64,000 nt of DNA from Carnobacterium gallinarum DSM 4847 (GTDB taxonomy: Bacteria; Bacillota; Bacilli; Lactobacillales; Carnobacteriaceae), in contig NZ_JQLU01000005.1 of the NCBI RefSeq assembly GCF_000744375.1, forward strand, positions 1,302,001-1,366,000, in the 5' to 3' direction. The notes below the pieces were generated by a model. It was given only the letters and a program-made list of their open reading frames with translations, was not told the origin of the DNA and did no database searches. The translations under genes and the position numbers were made by a program. This document shows, one piece after another, positions 7,807-17,553 of the stretch (the first letter of the stretch is position 1; each line of letters opens with the position of its first letter).

Positions 7807-9162
7807 ATGACACAGATTCGAGGAGATATTGAAGAAGCTAAGTTAGAGAAAAAGAATACTAGTGAACGCTACCCTGAAACAGAAATGTTAGAAAAGCGTC
7901 TCGAATGGTTTCAAGATTTGAAGTTAGGGGTCATTATGCATTGGGGACTTTATGCGGAAGCGGGTATTGTGGAGTCTTGGCAATTATCTGAACAAGATGA
8001 ATGGGCAAGAGAGCCGAAAGCGTGGCGGGAAGACATAAAAGAATTGCAGAGAGATTATTGGAACTTGATTGATGATTTTTCTCCGACTTTGTTTGATGCG
8101 AAAGTATGGGCTCAAAAATGTCAGGCGGCTGGTTTCAACTATTTTATTTTCACTACAAAGCATCATGATGGTTTTAACTTATACGATACACAAGAAACAG
8201 AATACAAGATTACTGGAAATCGCTCCTCCTTCAAAGAAGATCCTCGATCTGATTTACTCAAAGAAGCTTTTACGGCGTTTAGAGAGGCTGGTTTAGCGGT
8301 AGGAGCGTATTATTCTAAAGCGGATTGGCATAGTCCTTATTATTGGCTGCCAGATGAAACACCGAAGGGACGCAGAGCCAGCTACGATCCCCAGCAAAAT
8401 CCAGAATTATGGGAGAAATATGTTGGCTTTGTCCAACGTCAATTACATGAGCTTACTCACAATTATGGAGCGGTGGATTTATTATGGCTAGATGCTGGTT
8501 GGTGTGGCACAGGCAGAGAAGATTTACGCATGGATGAAATTGTTGCAGATGCACGTCAGGCACAACCTGAATTGATTGTGGTTGATCGAATGATGGGTGG
8601 ACGGCATGAAAATTACGTGACCCCCGAAAGAAAGATTCCAACTATTTCGGAGATTCCAGAACAAGTGTGGGAAAGTAATATTCCTTTAGGAAACGACTGG
8701 GGCTATACTCCTTTTGATCAATTTAAATCTTCACAGGAAATCATTGGAACGTTGATTGATGTGGTAGCAAAAGGAGGTAACTTGATTTTAGGCCTTGGAC
8801 CTAAGCCAGACGGAACATTTACAGCCGAGGAGGATCAAATTTTAATAGATTTAGGCACATGGTTAGACTGTTATGGTGAAGGTATTTATAGCACGCGTCC
8901 CTTAGCTGATTTATCAGTGTTAGAAGATTGGAAAATTACTCAAACCAAAGATGCCTACTATTTCTTTTTTGTAGGAGCAGCTGCGGATCAAAAAACTGAA
9001 ATCCAAGTATCTAATTTTAATTTGCCAATGGCTATTCAAGAGGGATATACCTTAAATAATGGGGAAAAACTTCAACTAGTTCACGGAATTCTTAAAATTC
9101 CAGCGAATTTCTATGTACCATTATTTCCAGGAATAAAATTAGTTAAAATGAAAAATCAATAA
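7807..9162 (+). CDS. Alpha-L-fucosidase, GH29 (second copy, different subgroup)
   Basis: The 451-residue enzyme has GH29 motifs: LGVIMHWGLYAEAG, FTTKHHDGFNLYDT, AVGAYYSKADWHSP and the nucleophile aspartate in DLLWLDAGWCGTG. No signal peptide is present. It is preceded by AAAGGAGG and stands upstream of the ABC importer genes, separated by 123 bp that contain a possible promoter. It differs clearly from the leftward GH29 enzyme in length and motifs, so the pair probably cover different linkages, for example alpha-1,2 versus alpha-1,3/1,4 or terminal versus branched fucose. The actual linkage cannot be read from sequence. Confidence 0.9.
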   Translation: MTQIRGDIEEAKLEKKNTSERYPETEMLEKRLEWFQDLKLGVIMHWGLYAEAGIVESWQLSEQDEWAREPKAWREDIKELQRDYWNLIDDFSPTLFDAKVWAQKCQAAGFNYFIFTTKHHDGFNLYDTQETEYKITGNRSSFKEDPRSDLLKEAFTAFREAGLAVGAYYSKADWHSPYYWLPDETPKGRRASYDPQQNPELWEKYVGFVQRQLHELTHNYGAVDLLWLDAGWCGTGREDLRMDEIVADARQAQPELIVVDRMMGGRHENYVTPERKIPTISEIPEQVWESNIPLGNDWGYTPFDQFKSSQEIIGTLIDVVAKGGNLILGLGPKPDGTFTAEEDQILIDLGTWLDCYGEGIYSTRPLADLSVLEDWKITQTKDAYYFFFVGAAADQKTEIQVSNFNLPMAIQEGYTLNNGEKLQLVHGILKIPANFYVPLFPGIKLVKMKNQ

Positions 9163-9208
9163 AAAATACTGATTTAACAGCGTTTATGAAGGGTACAAAA
9201 ACCACACA

Positions 9209-9237
9209 TTGTTTACAATTTTAAAAACCACTATTAT
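9209..9237 (+). promoter_or_regulatory. Possible promoter of the oligosaccharide importer operon
   Basis: TTGTTT (9209-9214) and TATTAT (9232-9237) are 17 bases apart. An inverted repeat, CCACTATT (9228-9235) and AATAGTGG (9251-9258), overlaps the -10 region and could be an operator or a 5' stem just before the ribosome-binding site at 9270. Confidence 0.4.
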
Positions 9238-9285
9238 GAAAGTGCTTACAAATAGTGGAGGTTAGAAATGGAGGGAGTAAACTAA

Positions 9286-10242
9286 ATGGAAGTAAATAAA
9301 ATGTCAGTCACTGGACTTAAAAAAGGTTCAGCGAACAAAAGTACAAAATGGAAACAAATTAAATCAGGTAGACAATTGTATCTATTTATTTTACCAGCAT
9401 TTCTTATTATTGCGATTTTTTCTTATGGTCCTATGTATGGAATTATTATTGCGTTTAAAGATTACATGCCTTCTTTAGGTGTCTTAGGAAGCCCTTGGGT
9501 CGGTTTAAAGCATTTTCAACGATTTTTTGACTCTTATTATTTTTGGGATTTAATAAAAAATACATTAGGAATTAGTTTTTATTCATTGATAATTGGATTT
9601 CCACTGCCAATTATTTTAGCTTTAGCATTGAATGAGATTAAAGATGGTTCATTTAAAAAAATAACACAGACTGTAACGTATGCTCCAAACTTTATCTCAA
9701 CAGTAGTTATGGTAGGAATGTTAATTGCTTTTTTATCACCATCTACTGGTGTAATCAACCATTTCCTTGATTTTTTTGGATTTGAACGAATTAATTTTAT
9801 GACGGATCCAAAATGGTTTAAGACGATTTATGTTCTTTCAGGTGTCTGGCAAGGAACGGGTTGGGGTTCAGTTATTTATTTAGCTGCTTTAGCAGGTGTG
9901 GATACGCAGTTGCATGAAGCAGCCGTTGTTGATGGGGCTTCACGGTTGCAACGTATCTGGCATATTAATTTGCCAACAATTCGACCAACAATGGTGATTC
10001 TCTTGATTATGAATGTAGGCTCGATTATGTCAATTGGATATGAAAAAATTCTGTTGATGCAAAATCCATTAAACATGGAATCATCAAATGTTATCTCTAC
10101 TTTTGTTTATCAACAAGGTTTATTAGATGCGCAATACAGTTATGCAGCCGCCGTTGGTTTATTCAATTCAGTAATCAATGCTATTCTACTAATTGTTGTG
10201 AATAAAATAGCCTCTAAAATTAGTGATTCTAGTTTGTTCTAG
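9286..10242 (+). CDS. ABC sugar transporter permease, LplB/YteP type
   Basis: The 318-residue inner-membrane permease has six predicted membrane segments. The first follows a cytoplasmic N terminus, in the LYLFILPAFLIIAIFSYGPMYG region, which is the hallmark of LplB/YteP proteins. The EAA loop that contacts the ATPase is visible as EAAVVDGASRLQRIWHINLP. It begins at the ATG at 9286 after GGAGGGA. It pairs with the next gene, a LplC-type permease, and with the large solute-binding protein to import an oligosaccharide. No ATPase gene is in this operon, which is normal for this subfamily; MsmK at 46764-47870 is the likely partner. Confidence 0.9.
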   Translation: MEVNKMSVTGLKKGSANKSTKWKQIKSGRQLYLFILPAFLIIAIFSYGPMYGIIIAFKDYMPSLGVLGSPWVGLKHFQRFFDSYYFWDLIKNTLGISFYSLIIGFPLPIILALALNEIKDGSFKKITQTVTYAPNFISTVVMVGMLIAFLSPSTGVINHFLDFFGFERINFMTDPKWFKTIYVLSGVWQGTGWGSVIYLAALAGVDTQLHEAAVVDGASRLQRIWHINLPTIRPTMVILLIMNVGSIMSIGYEKILLMQNPLNMESSNVISTFVYQQGLLDAQYSYAAAVGLFNSVINAILLIVVNKIASKISDSSLF

Positions 10243-10261
10243 AAGGAAAGGATGGAAGAAT

Positions 10262-11176
10262 ATGCAAAATCGTTTAGTGAAAGATACCTTAACGGATCGA
10301 ATTTTTATGCGCTTTAATTATGTCTTTTTACTCATGGCTTTGGCTATCGTTGTATATCCGTTAATTTATATTGTTAGTGCCTCGATTAGTGATCCTCAAG
10401 CCGTTAACTCAGGTGGTATGTTATTGTTTCCAAAATCAATAACTTGGGATGGGTATAAAACAATTCTTCAAAATAACAGCATTTGGCGTGGTTATTTAAA
10501 TACGATTTATTATACAGCCCTTGGTACAGGAATTAATTTACTTGTGACTTTGCCTTGCGCCTATGCATTATCAAGACCAGATTTTTATGGGCATAAATTA
10601 TTTACAACTTTTATGTTGATTACCATGTTTGTTAGTGGTGGTTTGATTCCTAGTTATTTATTAGTGAAGAACTTAGGGATGTTAAATACAGTTTGGTCAT
10701 TAGTCTTACCTAGTGCCGTCTCAGTTTATAATGTAGTTATTACACGAGCCTTCTTTCAAACAACAATTCCTAGGGAGATGGAGGAAGCTGCAAGAATTGA
10801 TGGCTGTTCGGATTTTAAGTTGTTTATTAAGATTATCTTGCCTTTATCAACACCGATTATCGCAGTTATGGCGTTATTTTATGGTGTAGGTCATTGGAAC
10901 AGTTTCTTTAGTGCTTTAATCTATTTATCAGATAAAACTATGTATCCTTTACAAATGGTTTTAAGAGAGATTTTAGTGTTACAAGATATGTCTTCCAATT
11001 CAGTCAATACACAAATGACTGGAGATATGGCTTCAATGTTATTTAGTAAACAGCAATTAGCGCAAGTTATCAAATATGGTGTGATGATTGTTTCAACATT
11101 ACCTATTATCATCGTGTATCCATTTTTACAAAAATATTTTGTAAAAGGCATGCTAGTTGGATCCGTCAAAGGTTAG
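10262..11176 (+). CDS. ABC sugar transporter permease, LplC/YtcP type
   Basis: The 304-residue protein has six predicted membrane helices, beginning with a helix around FLLMALAIVVYPLIYIVSASISDPQAV, a typical LplC/YtcP opening. The EAA loop is EEAARIDGCSDFKLFIKIILPLS, and the C terminus ends in the usual KYFVKGMLVGSVKG. I place the start at the ATG at 10262, preceded by AGAAGGAAAGG; the longer frame would overlap the upstream permease by 20 bp without a good ribosome-binding site. It forms the second half of the membrane channel with the preceding gene and is followed by the binding lipoprotein. Confidence 0.9.
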   Translation: MQNRLVKDTLTDRIFMRFNYVFLLMALAIVVYPLIYIVSASISDPQAVNSGGMLLFPKSITWDGYKTILQNNSIWRGYLNTIYYTALGTGINLLVTLPCAYALSRPDFYGHKLFTTFMLITMFVSGGLIPSYLLVKNLGMLNTVWSLVLPSAVSVYNVVITRAFFQTTIPREMEEAARIDGCSDFKLFIKIILPLSTPIIAVMALFYGVGHWNSFFSALIYLSDKTMYPLQMVLREILVLQDMSSNSVNTQMTGDMASMLFSKQQLAQVIKYGVMIVSTLPIIIVYPFLQKYFVKGMLVGSVKG

Positions 11177-11235
11177 TAAATTAGGTTTATACAGAGAATG
11201 AATCTCTGATAATAAATTAAAAAGGAGAGAATAAA

Positions 11236-12885
11236 ATGAAACGAAAAAGAGGTATCAAGATTACGATTGGACTTTTAGTTTGCACGGTGATATTAACGGC
11301 TTGTAGTGGAGGAGCTGGAGGAACAACAAAATCTGATGGCAAAAAAGACATTGCATTAAATACAAAATCTGAATTTCCGGTTGTAACGGAAGAATTGAAA
11401 ATGACGATGATGGGGCAGAACACAGGCTTAGCCGAGTGGAAAGATATGCCAACTTTAATTGAGTATGCGAAAAAGACTGGAATTGATTTTGATTACATCA
11501 CACCGCCAATGAGTGATTTTGGGACAAAACTGAATCTTGCATTTGCTAGTGGTGATTTACCGGATGTTATTTTTGGTTCAAGCTCAAATGAATTAACACC
11601 GGCGATGGAAATGGATTATGGTGCTCAAGGAATTCTGCTGCCGCTAGAAGGATATATTGATGAGTATATGCCAAACTTTAAAAAGCTGTTGGATGCGGAT
11701 CCATCTATTCTTAAATCAATAACAACACCAGATGGACATATTTATACACTGCCAATGATTTCTACAGGTGCAACAGCGATTTGGCCAAGAGGACCAATGT
11801 GGTATCGAGGAGATTGGTTAGAAAAATTAAATGTCAAAGAACTGCCAAAAACTACCGATGAATTTTATACTTTATTAAAACGTTTCCGTGATGAAGACCC
11901 CAATGGCAATGGAAAAGCGGATGAAATTCCATTGACTGATGTGAAAATGGATAGCACAAGACCGTGGTTGATGGCAGCATTTGGAATGAAAACTCGTGGA
12001 ATTGAAGAGCATGATGGAAAAGTAAGTTACTCACCAATTTCAGAGAATTATAAAGCTTATTTGGAATTCATGAATAAGCTATATTCAGAAAAATTATTAG
12101 ATCAAGAAGTTTATGGTCAAGCCGATGAACAGAAGAAATCTAAAGGACAAAATAATGAAATTGGTCTGTTTCCAGATTGGTCATCTTTCTTTACAACTGG
12201 GAAAACAGAAGAAGAAGCTTTAGGTGACCCAATGTTCCAACCGTTAAGCTCAAAATGGTCGCCAGAAACAATTGTGCCAGGAAGTCCTAAGATGACTCGT
12301 GCTACATTTGCCATTACTAACAAAAATCCAAGTCCAGAAGCATCGTTACGTTGGGTTGATTATTTCTATTCAGAGGAAGGGTCGGAGTATCTAAATAATG
12401 GACCAGAAAATGCTTTTTGGAAATGGGCAACAAATGATGCAGGTGAGAAGGTTCGTGTGTATGCAGACAATGTTGATAAAAAGAAATTAGAAGATGAACG
12501 TGGCAAAGTTACACCAAACTATGGACTTACTGTTCCAACGGTTGGGATTGATTTGAAACCAGAACAAACCATTCGTATGAATGCTAATGATAAGCCTAAC
12601 GTTCTCTTTACTGAGTGGGTAAACAAGGAAACTAGTGAAAAAATAACCCCGTACGCAGAAGTAGCCTTTCCATTGGTTTATCTGACAAAAGAAGAATCGG
12701 ATAAGGTAAGAGATACAACTACAGATTTAACGGCCTATGTCGAGCAAATGGAAGCTAAGTTTATTACTGGTGTTGAACCGCTAAGTAAATGGGATGATTA
12801 TGTGAAAACAATTAATTCAATGGGAATTAAAGAATATGTAGCGACTTATCAAGAAGCATATGATCGTTGGGCGGATACGAAATAG
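11236..12885 (+). CDS. Extracellular solute-binding lipoprotein of the oligosaccharide ABC importer
   Basis: The 549-residue protein starts with a lipoprotein signal peptide ending in the lipobox LTAC (cysteine at about residue 23), followed by a Gly/Ser-rich linker. The mature part is a type 1 solute-binding domain of the large LplA/YtcQ class, with the conserved region ASGDLPDVIFGSS near the N terminus and DPNGNGKADEIPL, a calcium-loop-like segment typical of these long binding proteins. It catches an oligosaccharide outside the cell and delivers it to the two permeases upstream. The neighbouring GH29, GH1 and GH2 enzymes suggest a fucosylated or beta-linked glycan. Ribosome-binding site AAAGGAGAG precedes the ATG. 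Confidence 0.9.
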   Translation: MKRKRGIKITIGLLVCTVILTACSGGAGGTTKSDGKKDIALNTKSEFPVVTEELKMTMMGQNTGLAEWKDMPTLIEYAKKTGIDFDYITPPMSDFGTKLNLAFASGDLPDVIFGSSSNELTPAMEMDYGAQGILLPLEGYIDEYMPNFKKLLDADPSILKSITTPDGHIYTLPMISTGATAIWPRGPMWYRGDWLEKLNVKELPKTTDEFYTLLKRFRDEDPNGNGKADEIPLTDVKMDSTRPWLMAAFGMKTRGIEEHDGKVSYSPISENYKAYLEFMNKLYSEKLLDQEVYGQADEQKKSKGQNNEIGLFPDWSSFFTTGKTEEEALGDPMFQPLSSKWSPETIVPGSPKMTRATFAITNKNPSPEASLRWVDYFYSEEGSEYLNNGPENAFWKWATNDAGEKVRVYADNVDKKKLEDERGKVTPNYGLTVPTVGIDLKPEQTIRMNANDKPNVLFTEWVNKETSEKITPYAEVAFPLVYLTKEESDKVRDTTTDLTAYVEQMEAKFITGVEPLSKWDDYVKTINSMGIKEYVATYQEAYDRWADTK

Positions 12886-12893
12886 AAAAAGTA

Positions 12894-12926
12894 TTAAACC
12901 GACTATGTTTTCAGTAGTCGGTTTAA
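12894..12926 (+). terminator. Strong stem-loop after the binding-protein gene, without a clear T-run
   Basis: TTAAACCGACTA pairs perfectly with TAGTCGGTTTAA around nine bases. The tail is ACCTTATAATAATT rather than a T-run, so it could be a partial terminator or an mRNA-stabilising stem that keeps binding-protein levels above those of the downstream genes. Confidence 0.55.
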
Positions 12927-13007
12927 ACCTTATAATAATTAGAGTGGGTTGCATAGAAAGGAAGTGAACAGTCCCGCAGTCAATAGCACTTTTATAGGAG
13001 GGGAAAA

Positions 13008-13631
13008 ATGGGGAAGAAAGATTTGAATCAAATCAATTATAGTTTAGGTGAATGGTTAGTCAAAGGAGTAACGCTACAATTTTTATTTATCTTTTACACA
13101 GTTCGTGGTGGGATTTTTCTTGGTTTTTTTCCGGCATTAACAAGTACATTTGCAGTGATTTATCAGTTCATGCTTGGAGAAAACAATGATTTAGACTACA
13201 GATCATTGTTTAAACGATATTATCACAAACAGTTTAAAGAAAGTAATCTCTTAGGTCTCTTTATTATAGGAGTTGGTGCTTTCTTATGGTTGGATTTGCA
13301 GATTTCTGCCACATATCTTAAAATCTCAATGTTACATGTTCTTTTACTTTTTTTCTTTGTGACGTATATAGCTACGGTACTTTATTTATTTCCAATCTAT
13401 ATTAGGTATCAGCTGTCACCGATTTTGACCATCAGACAAGCTTTTATTGTCTCTTTTTCTAGTATTATTGAAACATGTGCCTTGTTCTTGGGAATTGGTT
13501 TAGTGTCACTTCTGGGTGTAGCGCTTCCGATTGTTTTCATTGGGGCAAGCATTCCACTTTTAGTCTGGCCGATTAATTGGTTTGCAATTCAAGCTTGTAC
13601 GAAATTAGAGAAAAAGATTCAGTCACAATGA
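13008..13631 (+). CDS. YesL-like membrane protein (DUF624)
   Basis: The 207-residue protein has about five hydrophobic segments and the DUF624/YesL start: a short polar head, then a hydrophobic region with GIFLGFFPALTSTFAV. Proteins of this family regularly accompany LplABC-type importers and their transmembrane AraC-type regulators; the biochemical function is unknown, although a role in sensing or transport has been proposed from gene order. It follows AGGAGGGG at 12996. The stop codon overlaps the start of the regulator gene by four bases (ATGA), so the two are translated together. Confidence 0.8.
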   Translation: MGKKDLNQINYSLGEWLVKGVTLQFLFIFYTVRGGIFLGFFPALTSTFAVIYQFMLGENNDLDYRSLFKRYYHKQFKESNLLGLFIIGVGAFLWLDLQISATYLKISMLHVLLLFFFVTYIATVLYLFPIYIRYQLSPILTIRQAFIVSFSSIIETCALFLGIGLVSLLGVALPIVFIGASIPLLVWPINWFAIQACTKLEKKIQSQ

Positions 13632-15937
13632 AAAAAGAAATGAGCATCATTCATAAAAGTAATAAAATGAAGAAAAAAAATCGGGTACTCTATCAATATT
13701 TTTTCTCCTATTTTTTAATTTTTATCATCCCATTTTCAATTATTAGTATTATTTGGTATCAAACCTCTATTCAAAGTATTGAAAAACAAATTCAATTATC
13801 CACGCAAAACTATTTATTACAAGCTCAAACAACTATGTCGGATCACCTCAAACAGTTAGAATTTATCTCAAAACAGCTTTCCTTAGACAGTAAAGTTTCT
13901 ATCAATATGGCGACGCATCCTTACTATTCTATTGAAGCTAGAAGTGAGTTAGCTCGTTATAAAATCAGTAGTAACTTAATTGATGAACTTTTTGTTTATT
14001 ATTATGATGAACCAAACAAGGTATCTTCTGCTTTTGGACAGCTAGATTTAGCACTCTTAACTCAAGAAAAATATACAAAGTATGATTTTGATTTAGACCA
14101 ATTGAAAAAGGATTTGAAAGTAAAAACACCAATTTTTAGAAGTGTTCCATCAGTTATTGGTAAAAATGGGGAAGAGATTCAAGGTTTATTAGAGTATATT
14201 ATTCCTCTTTGGGGAAGTGATGGTATCCCTTATGGAGCGGCAATGTACACCATTAAAATGTCAAATGTGCAGAAAATTATGAATCCGATTCTAGAAGACA
14301 AAATTGGAAATGTATTTATGGTGGGAGACGATCAGCAACTGTTGGCTAGCGCCAATAGCAATTATTTAGTTTCTCTGGCAAATTCTAAGAAAACTATTGA
14401 AAAAATAAAGGAAACGAAACAAGTTAAATTAGACCAAGAAAAATTTGAAGTAATGGTTTTAAAAGATGATAATTTTGGTCTTTCCTATATGGCATTAACT
14501 AATTCTGATAGAGCCTATACAGCAATTAAACAAGTGCATAATGTTATTTTAACATCGGTGATTGTTCTATTTGCCATGGGGATTGGATTCATTATTTTCA
14601 TTAGTAAGTTGCAGTATAAGCCAATTAAAAATTTAGAAAAAATGCTAAAAAATCAAGTTGAGAGTCTAGGTGAATCAGAAAGCTATGATGATTTTGCTCG
14701 AATTCAACAGCATGTAAGTTATTTTTTAAAGCAAAATAAGCAACTAACTCAGGATATCTATCGACAAGTTCCACATGCCCGAGAACAAGTATTGCGAAAA
14801 TTACTAACAGGACGATTAAAGCATCAAGAAGAAATTAATGTACTTTTAAAATCTGTAGATGTGCATTTAGATGCACCTAATTATTTTACAATTTTAGTAT
14901 CAACCAAAATGTTGGATCGTGAAGCGAGTATTCAAAATCAAACATTTTTAATGACTTTTTTAGATTCATTTGAAGGATTAGGTGGCAGTTATCGAGCGTA
15001 TGGATCAGAATTATTAGCCTCTCAATCAATTGCTCTTTTAGTTAGTGTGAAACTAGACGATAAACAAAATCCACAAGATAAGATTCAGCAAGTAGTGAAT
15101 GATATTTTGCTGTTAATCCAGACGGAAAATGTGATTTCACCGCCTGTGGGTGTAGGTTCTTTGGTAACAGATTTAAGTTATATTAACCGATCCTATATTG
15201 AAGGGTTAGCAGCACTAGATTATCAAACCTTGTATCCAGAAATGAAGAAGGTTTACTATTATTCTGAAATCAAACAGAATTTAGCGCAAAATAGCCAGTT
15301 TTTTTATCCAACGGATGAGGAATTGAAACTTACTCAAAGTTTGAACCAAGGGGATGAAGAAGTTGCCTTAAAAACATTGGCTGAAATGATCAAAAAAGGT
15401 AATTTAGAACATAAAACAGTAGCAAGTCGGCGTTTATTTGGAAATTATTTAGTGAACATTATTCTGAAGTCAGGCGTTGATAGTTGTAAGGATGATTTTA
15501 TGATAGATGCCAATGAATTATTAGATTTTTCGTCGTTAGATGAGTTATTTAACTGTTTGCAAAAGAATATTCACGTTATTTGTGAGTATGTTCAGAATAA
15601 ATTAAAAAATCAAGAATCTCAATTAAAAGTGGCAATATTTGATTTTATTGAAACTGAATATGCTTCACACGAGCTTTCTTTAGAAGGATTAGCAGAAGAG
15701 TTTGGTGTTTCTATTTCTTATTTAAGTCGTTTTATCAAAAAAGAAAGTGGCGTAACTTTTTCAAAATACGTTCAACAATTACGGTTAGAGCAAATAAAAA
15801 ACAACCTAATAGATACCGATCAAACGATTAAAGAAATTATTCAAGCAGCAGGCTATTACGATGTTCCAAATTATACTCGAAAATTTAAAGAGATTGTTGG
15901 TGTAACACCAGGACAATATCGACGTTTAAAACGATAA
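13628..15937 (+). CDS. Transmembrane AraC-type regulator (YesS/YtdP-like)
   Basis: The 769-residue protein has a basic N terminus, a first membrane helix (about 20-42), a long extracellular sensor domain, a second membrane helix (about 301-325), a cytoplasmic linker, and a C-terminal AraC-type double helix-turn-helix (about 660-769). The last part shows SLEGLAEEFGVSISYLSRFIK and the family ending DVPNYTRKFKEIVGVTPGQYR. Such proteins sense a ligand outside the cell and activate the adjacent importer operon. I place the start at the ATG at 13628, overlapping the YesL-like stop; the upstream TTG gives an unlikely 54-base overlap. It lies between the importer genes and GH1, so it probably controls its own operon. 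Confidence 0.88.
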   Translation: MKKEMSIIHKSNKMKKKNRVLYQYFFSYFLIFIIPFSIISIIWYQTSIQSIEKQIQLSTQNYLLQAQTTMSDHLKQLEFISKQLSLDSKVSINMATHPYYSIEARSELARYKISSNLIDELFVYYYDEPNKVSSAFGQLDLALLTQEKYTKYDFDLDQLKKDLKVKTPIFRSVPSVIGKNGEEIQGLLEYIIPLWGSDGIPYGAAMYTIKMSNVQKIMNPILEDKIGNVFMVGDDQQLLASANSNYLVSLANSKKTIEKIKETKQVKLDQEKFEVMVLKDDNFGLSYMALTNSDRAYTAIKQVHNVILTSVIVLFAMGIGFIIFISKLQYKPIKNLEKMLKNQVESLGESESYDDFARIQQHVSYFLKQNKQLTQDIYRQVPHAREQVLRKLLTGRLKHQEEINVLLKSVDVHLDAPNYFTILVSTKMLDREASIQNQTFLMTFLDSFEGLGGSYRAYGSELLASQSIALLVSVKLDDKQNPQDKIQQVVNDILLLIQTENVISPPVGVGSLVTDLSYINRSYIEGLAALDYQTLYPEMKKVYYYSEIKQNLAQNSQFFYPTDEELKLTQSLNQGDEEVALKTLAEMIKKGNLEHKTVASRRLFGNYLVNIILKSGVDSCKDDFMIDANELLDFSSLDELFNCLQKNIHVICEYVQNKLKNQESQLKVAIFDFIETEYASHELSLEGLAEEFGVSISYLSRFIKKESGVTFSKYVQQLRLEQIKNNLIDTDQTIKEIIQAAGYYDVPNYTRKFKEIVGVTPGQYRRLKR

Positions 15938-15959
15938 ATTAAAAAAAGAAGGAGTTTTT

Positions 15960-17345
15960 ATGATGATTTCATTTCCAGAGAACTTTTTATGGGGAGCAGC
16001 AGCTTCGGCGCCACAAACTGAAGGAGCGGCGTTAATAGATGGAAAGAGTCCCTCAACTTGGGATAAATGGTTTGAACTAGAACCAGAGCTTTTTTATGAC
16101 GGTGTTGGACCAGAGCATACGTCTAATACCTATTTTAACTACCAAGAAGATGTTCGATTAATGAAAGAAATGGGATTGAATTCCTATCGTACCTCAATTT
16201 CGTGGACGCGTTTATTGCCAGATGGAAAAACAGTAAATCCACAGGCGGTGACTTTTTATCGTCATTATTTTTCAGAGATGGTAGCTAATGGCGTTGAACC
16301 AATTATGAATCTCTTTCATTTCGATATGCCATGGTGGTTGATGGAACAAGGTGGCTGGGAGAATCGGGCATCAGTGGATCATTTTGCTTATTATGCGAAA
16401 GTTGCCTTTGAACAATTTGGTGATTTAGTGAAACAATGGAGTACCTTCAATGAACCACTAGTTCATATTGAGTGTGGTTATCTAGGCGATGCTCATTATC
16501 CAAAAGTGTATGACTTTAAGCGTGCGTTGCAAGTCGGCTATCATACGTTGTTAGCACATGCCAAAGCTGTTGCAGAGTACCGCAAACTAAATCATCAAGA
16601 TGGGAAAATTGGCATTATTTTAAATTTATCGCCTGTCTATAGTAAAAGCCAAAGTGAAGCAGATGAAAAAGCGCGAGTATCGGCGGATTTGATTTATTGT
16701 CGAAGTTTTTTAGACACAGTAGTGAAAGGCGAATTTCCTCAAGAATTGATTGGCTTATTGGCTGAGAATCACTTGCTTCCCGTAACTGAATCGGATGATA
16801 AAGGGATTTTTACAGCAAATACAGTTGATTTTGTCGGTGTTAATTATTATCAACCACTACGAGTCCAAGCACCTGGAAATCCACGAGTACCAGCGCAATC
16901 ACCAGGAGATTTTGCTCGCTATTACGATTGGCCGGAAAAGGTAATCAACCCATATCGTGGTTGGGAAATTTTTCCAGAGGGATTGTATGCAATTGCGATG
17001 CGCTTAAAAAACGACTATGGAAACATTCCTTGGTATGTATCTGAAAACGGAATGGGGGTTTCTCAAGAAGAGCGATTTATGAATGAGGAAGGTGTTATTC
17101 AAGATGAGTACCGGATTGACTTTGTACGAAATCATTTAGTAGAACTAGAGCGGGCAATTGCAGCAGGAAGTTCGTGCTATGGTTATCATATGTGGACATT
17201 TCTTGATTGTTGGTCATGGTTAAATGCGTATAAGAATCGATATGGGTATTATCGCGTTGGCTTAGAAAAGAACTATCAACGTTCACCGAAGCTAAGCAGT
17301 TTTTGGATGGCAGGAGTGATTCAACAGAATGGATTTGAAAATTAG
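15960..17345 (+). CDS. Glycoside hydrolase family 1 (beta-glucosidase/beta-galactosidase-like)
   Basis: The 461-residue enzyme has GH1 signatures from the first residues (FPENFLWGAAASAPQTEGA) to the catalytic pair: acid/base Glu165 in STFNEP and nucleophile Glu362 in YVSENGMG. The C-terminal SWLNAYKNRYGYYRVG segment lies where GH1 enzymes discriminate phosphorylated from plain sugars. It lacks a PTS partner, and the operon imports through an ABC system, so an unphosphorylated glycoside is expected. It lies 22 bp after the regulator gene behind AAGGAG and is the last gene before a terminator. Substrate is not determined. Confidence 0.88.
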   Translation: MMISFPENFLWGAAASAPQTEGAALIDGKSPSTWDKWFELEPELFYDGVGPEHTSNTYFNYQEDVRLMKEMGLNSYRTSISWTRLLPDGKTVNPQAVTFYRHYFSEMVANGVEPIMNLFHFDMPWWLMEQGGWENRASVDHFAYYAKVAFEQFGDLVKQWSTFNEPLVHIECGYLGDAHYPKVYDFKRALQVGYHTLLAHAKAVAEYRKLNHQDGKIGIILNLSPVYSKSQSEADEKARVSADLIYCRSFLDTVVKGEFPQELIGLLAENHLLPVTESDDKGIFTANTVDFVGVNYYQPLRVQAPGNPRVPAQSPGDFARYYDWPEKVINPYRGWEIFPEGLYAIAMRLKNDYGNIPWYVSENGMGVSQEERFMNEEGVIQDEYRIDFVRNHLVELERAIAAGSSCYGYHMWTFLDCWSWLNAYKNRYGYYRVGLEKNYQRSPKLSSFWMAGVIQQNGFEN

Positions 17346-17400
17346 AAATTAATAAAAAGTTCATTTATTTTTTTGTTTCATTGAAATCTGGAAAAGAAGT

Positions 17401-17454
17401 AAATAACCTCTAATTATTCATTTTTATAATGAAATAGTTAGAGGTTATTTTTTT
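17401..17454. terminator. Terminator of the importer/GH1 operon
   Basis: AAATAACCTCTAA pairs with TTAGAGGTTATTT across an A/T-rich centre and is followed by a T-run. Confidence 0.85.
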
Positions 17455-17553
17455 TAAAAGAGTGAATTTAATACTTTTTTATAGAAATTTGTACAAGATT
17501 GTACTCAATGATCTAAAAGACAAACATTATTTTGACTGTATATCTTTAAACAG

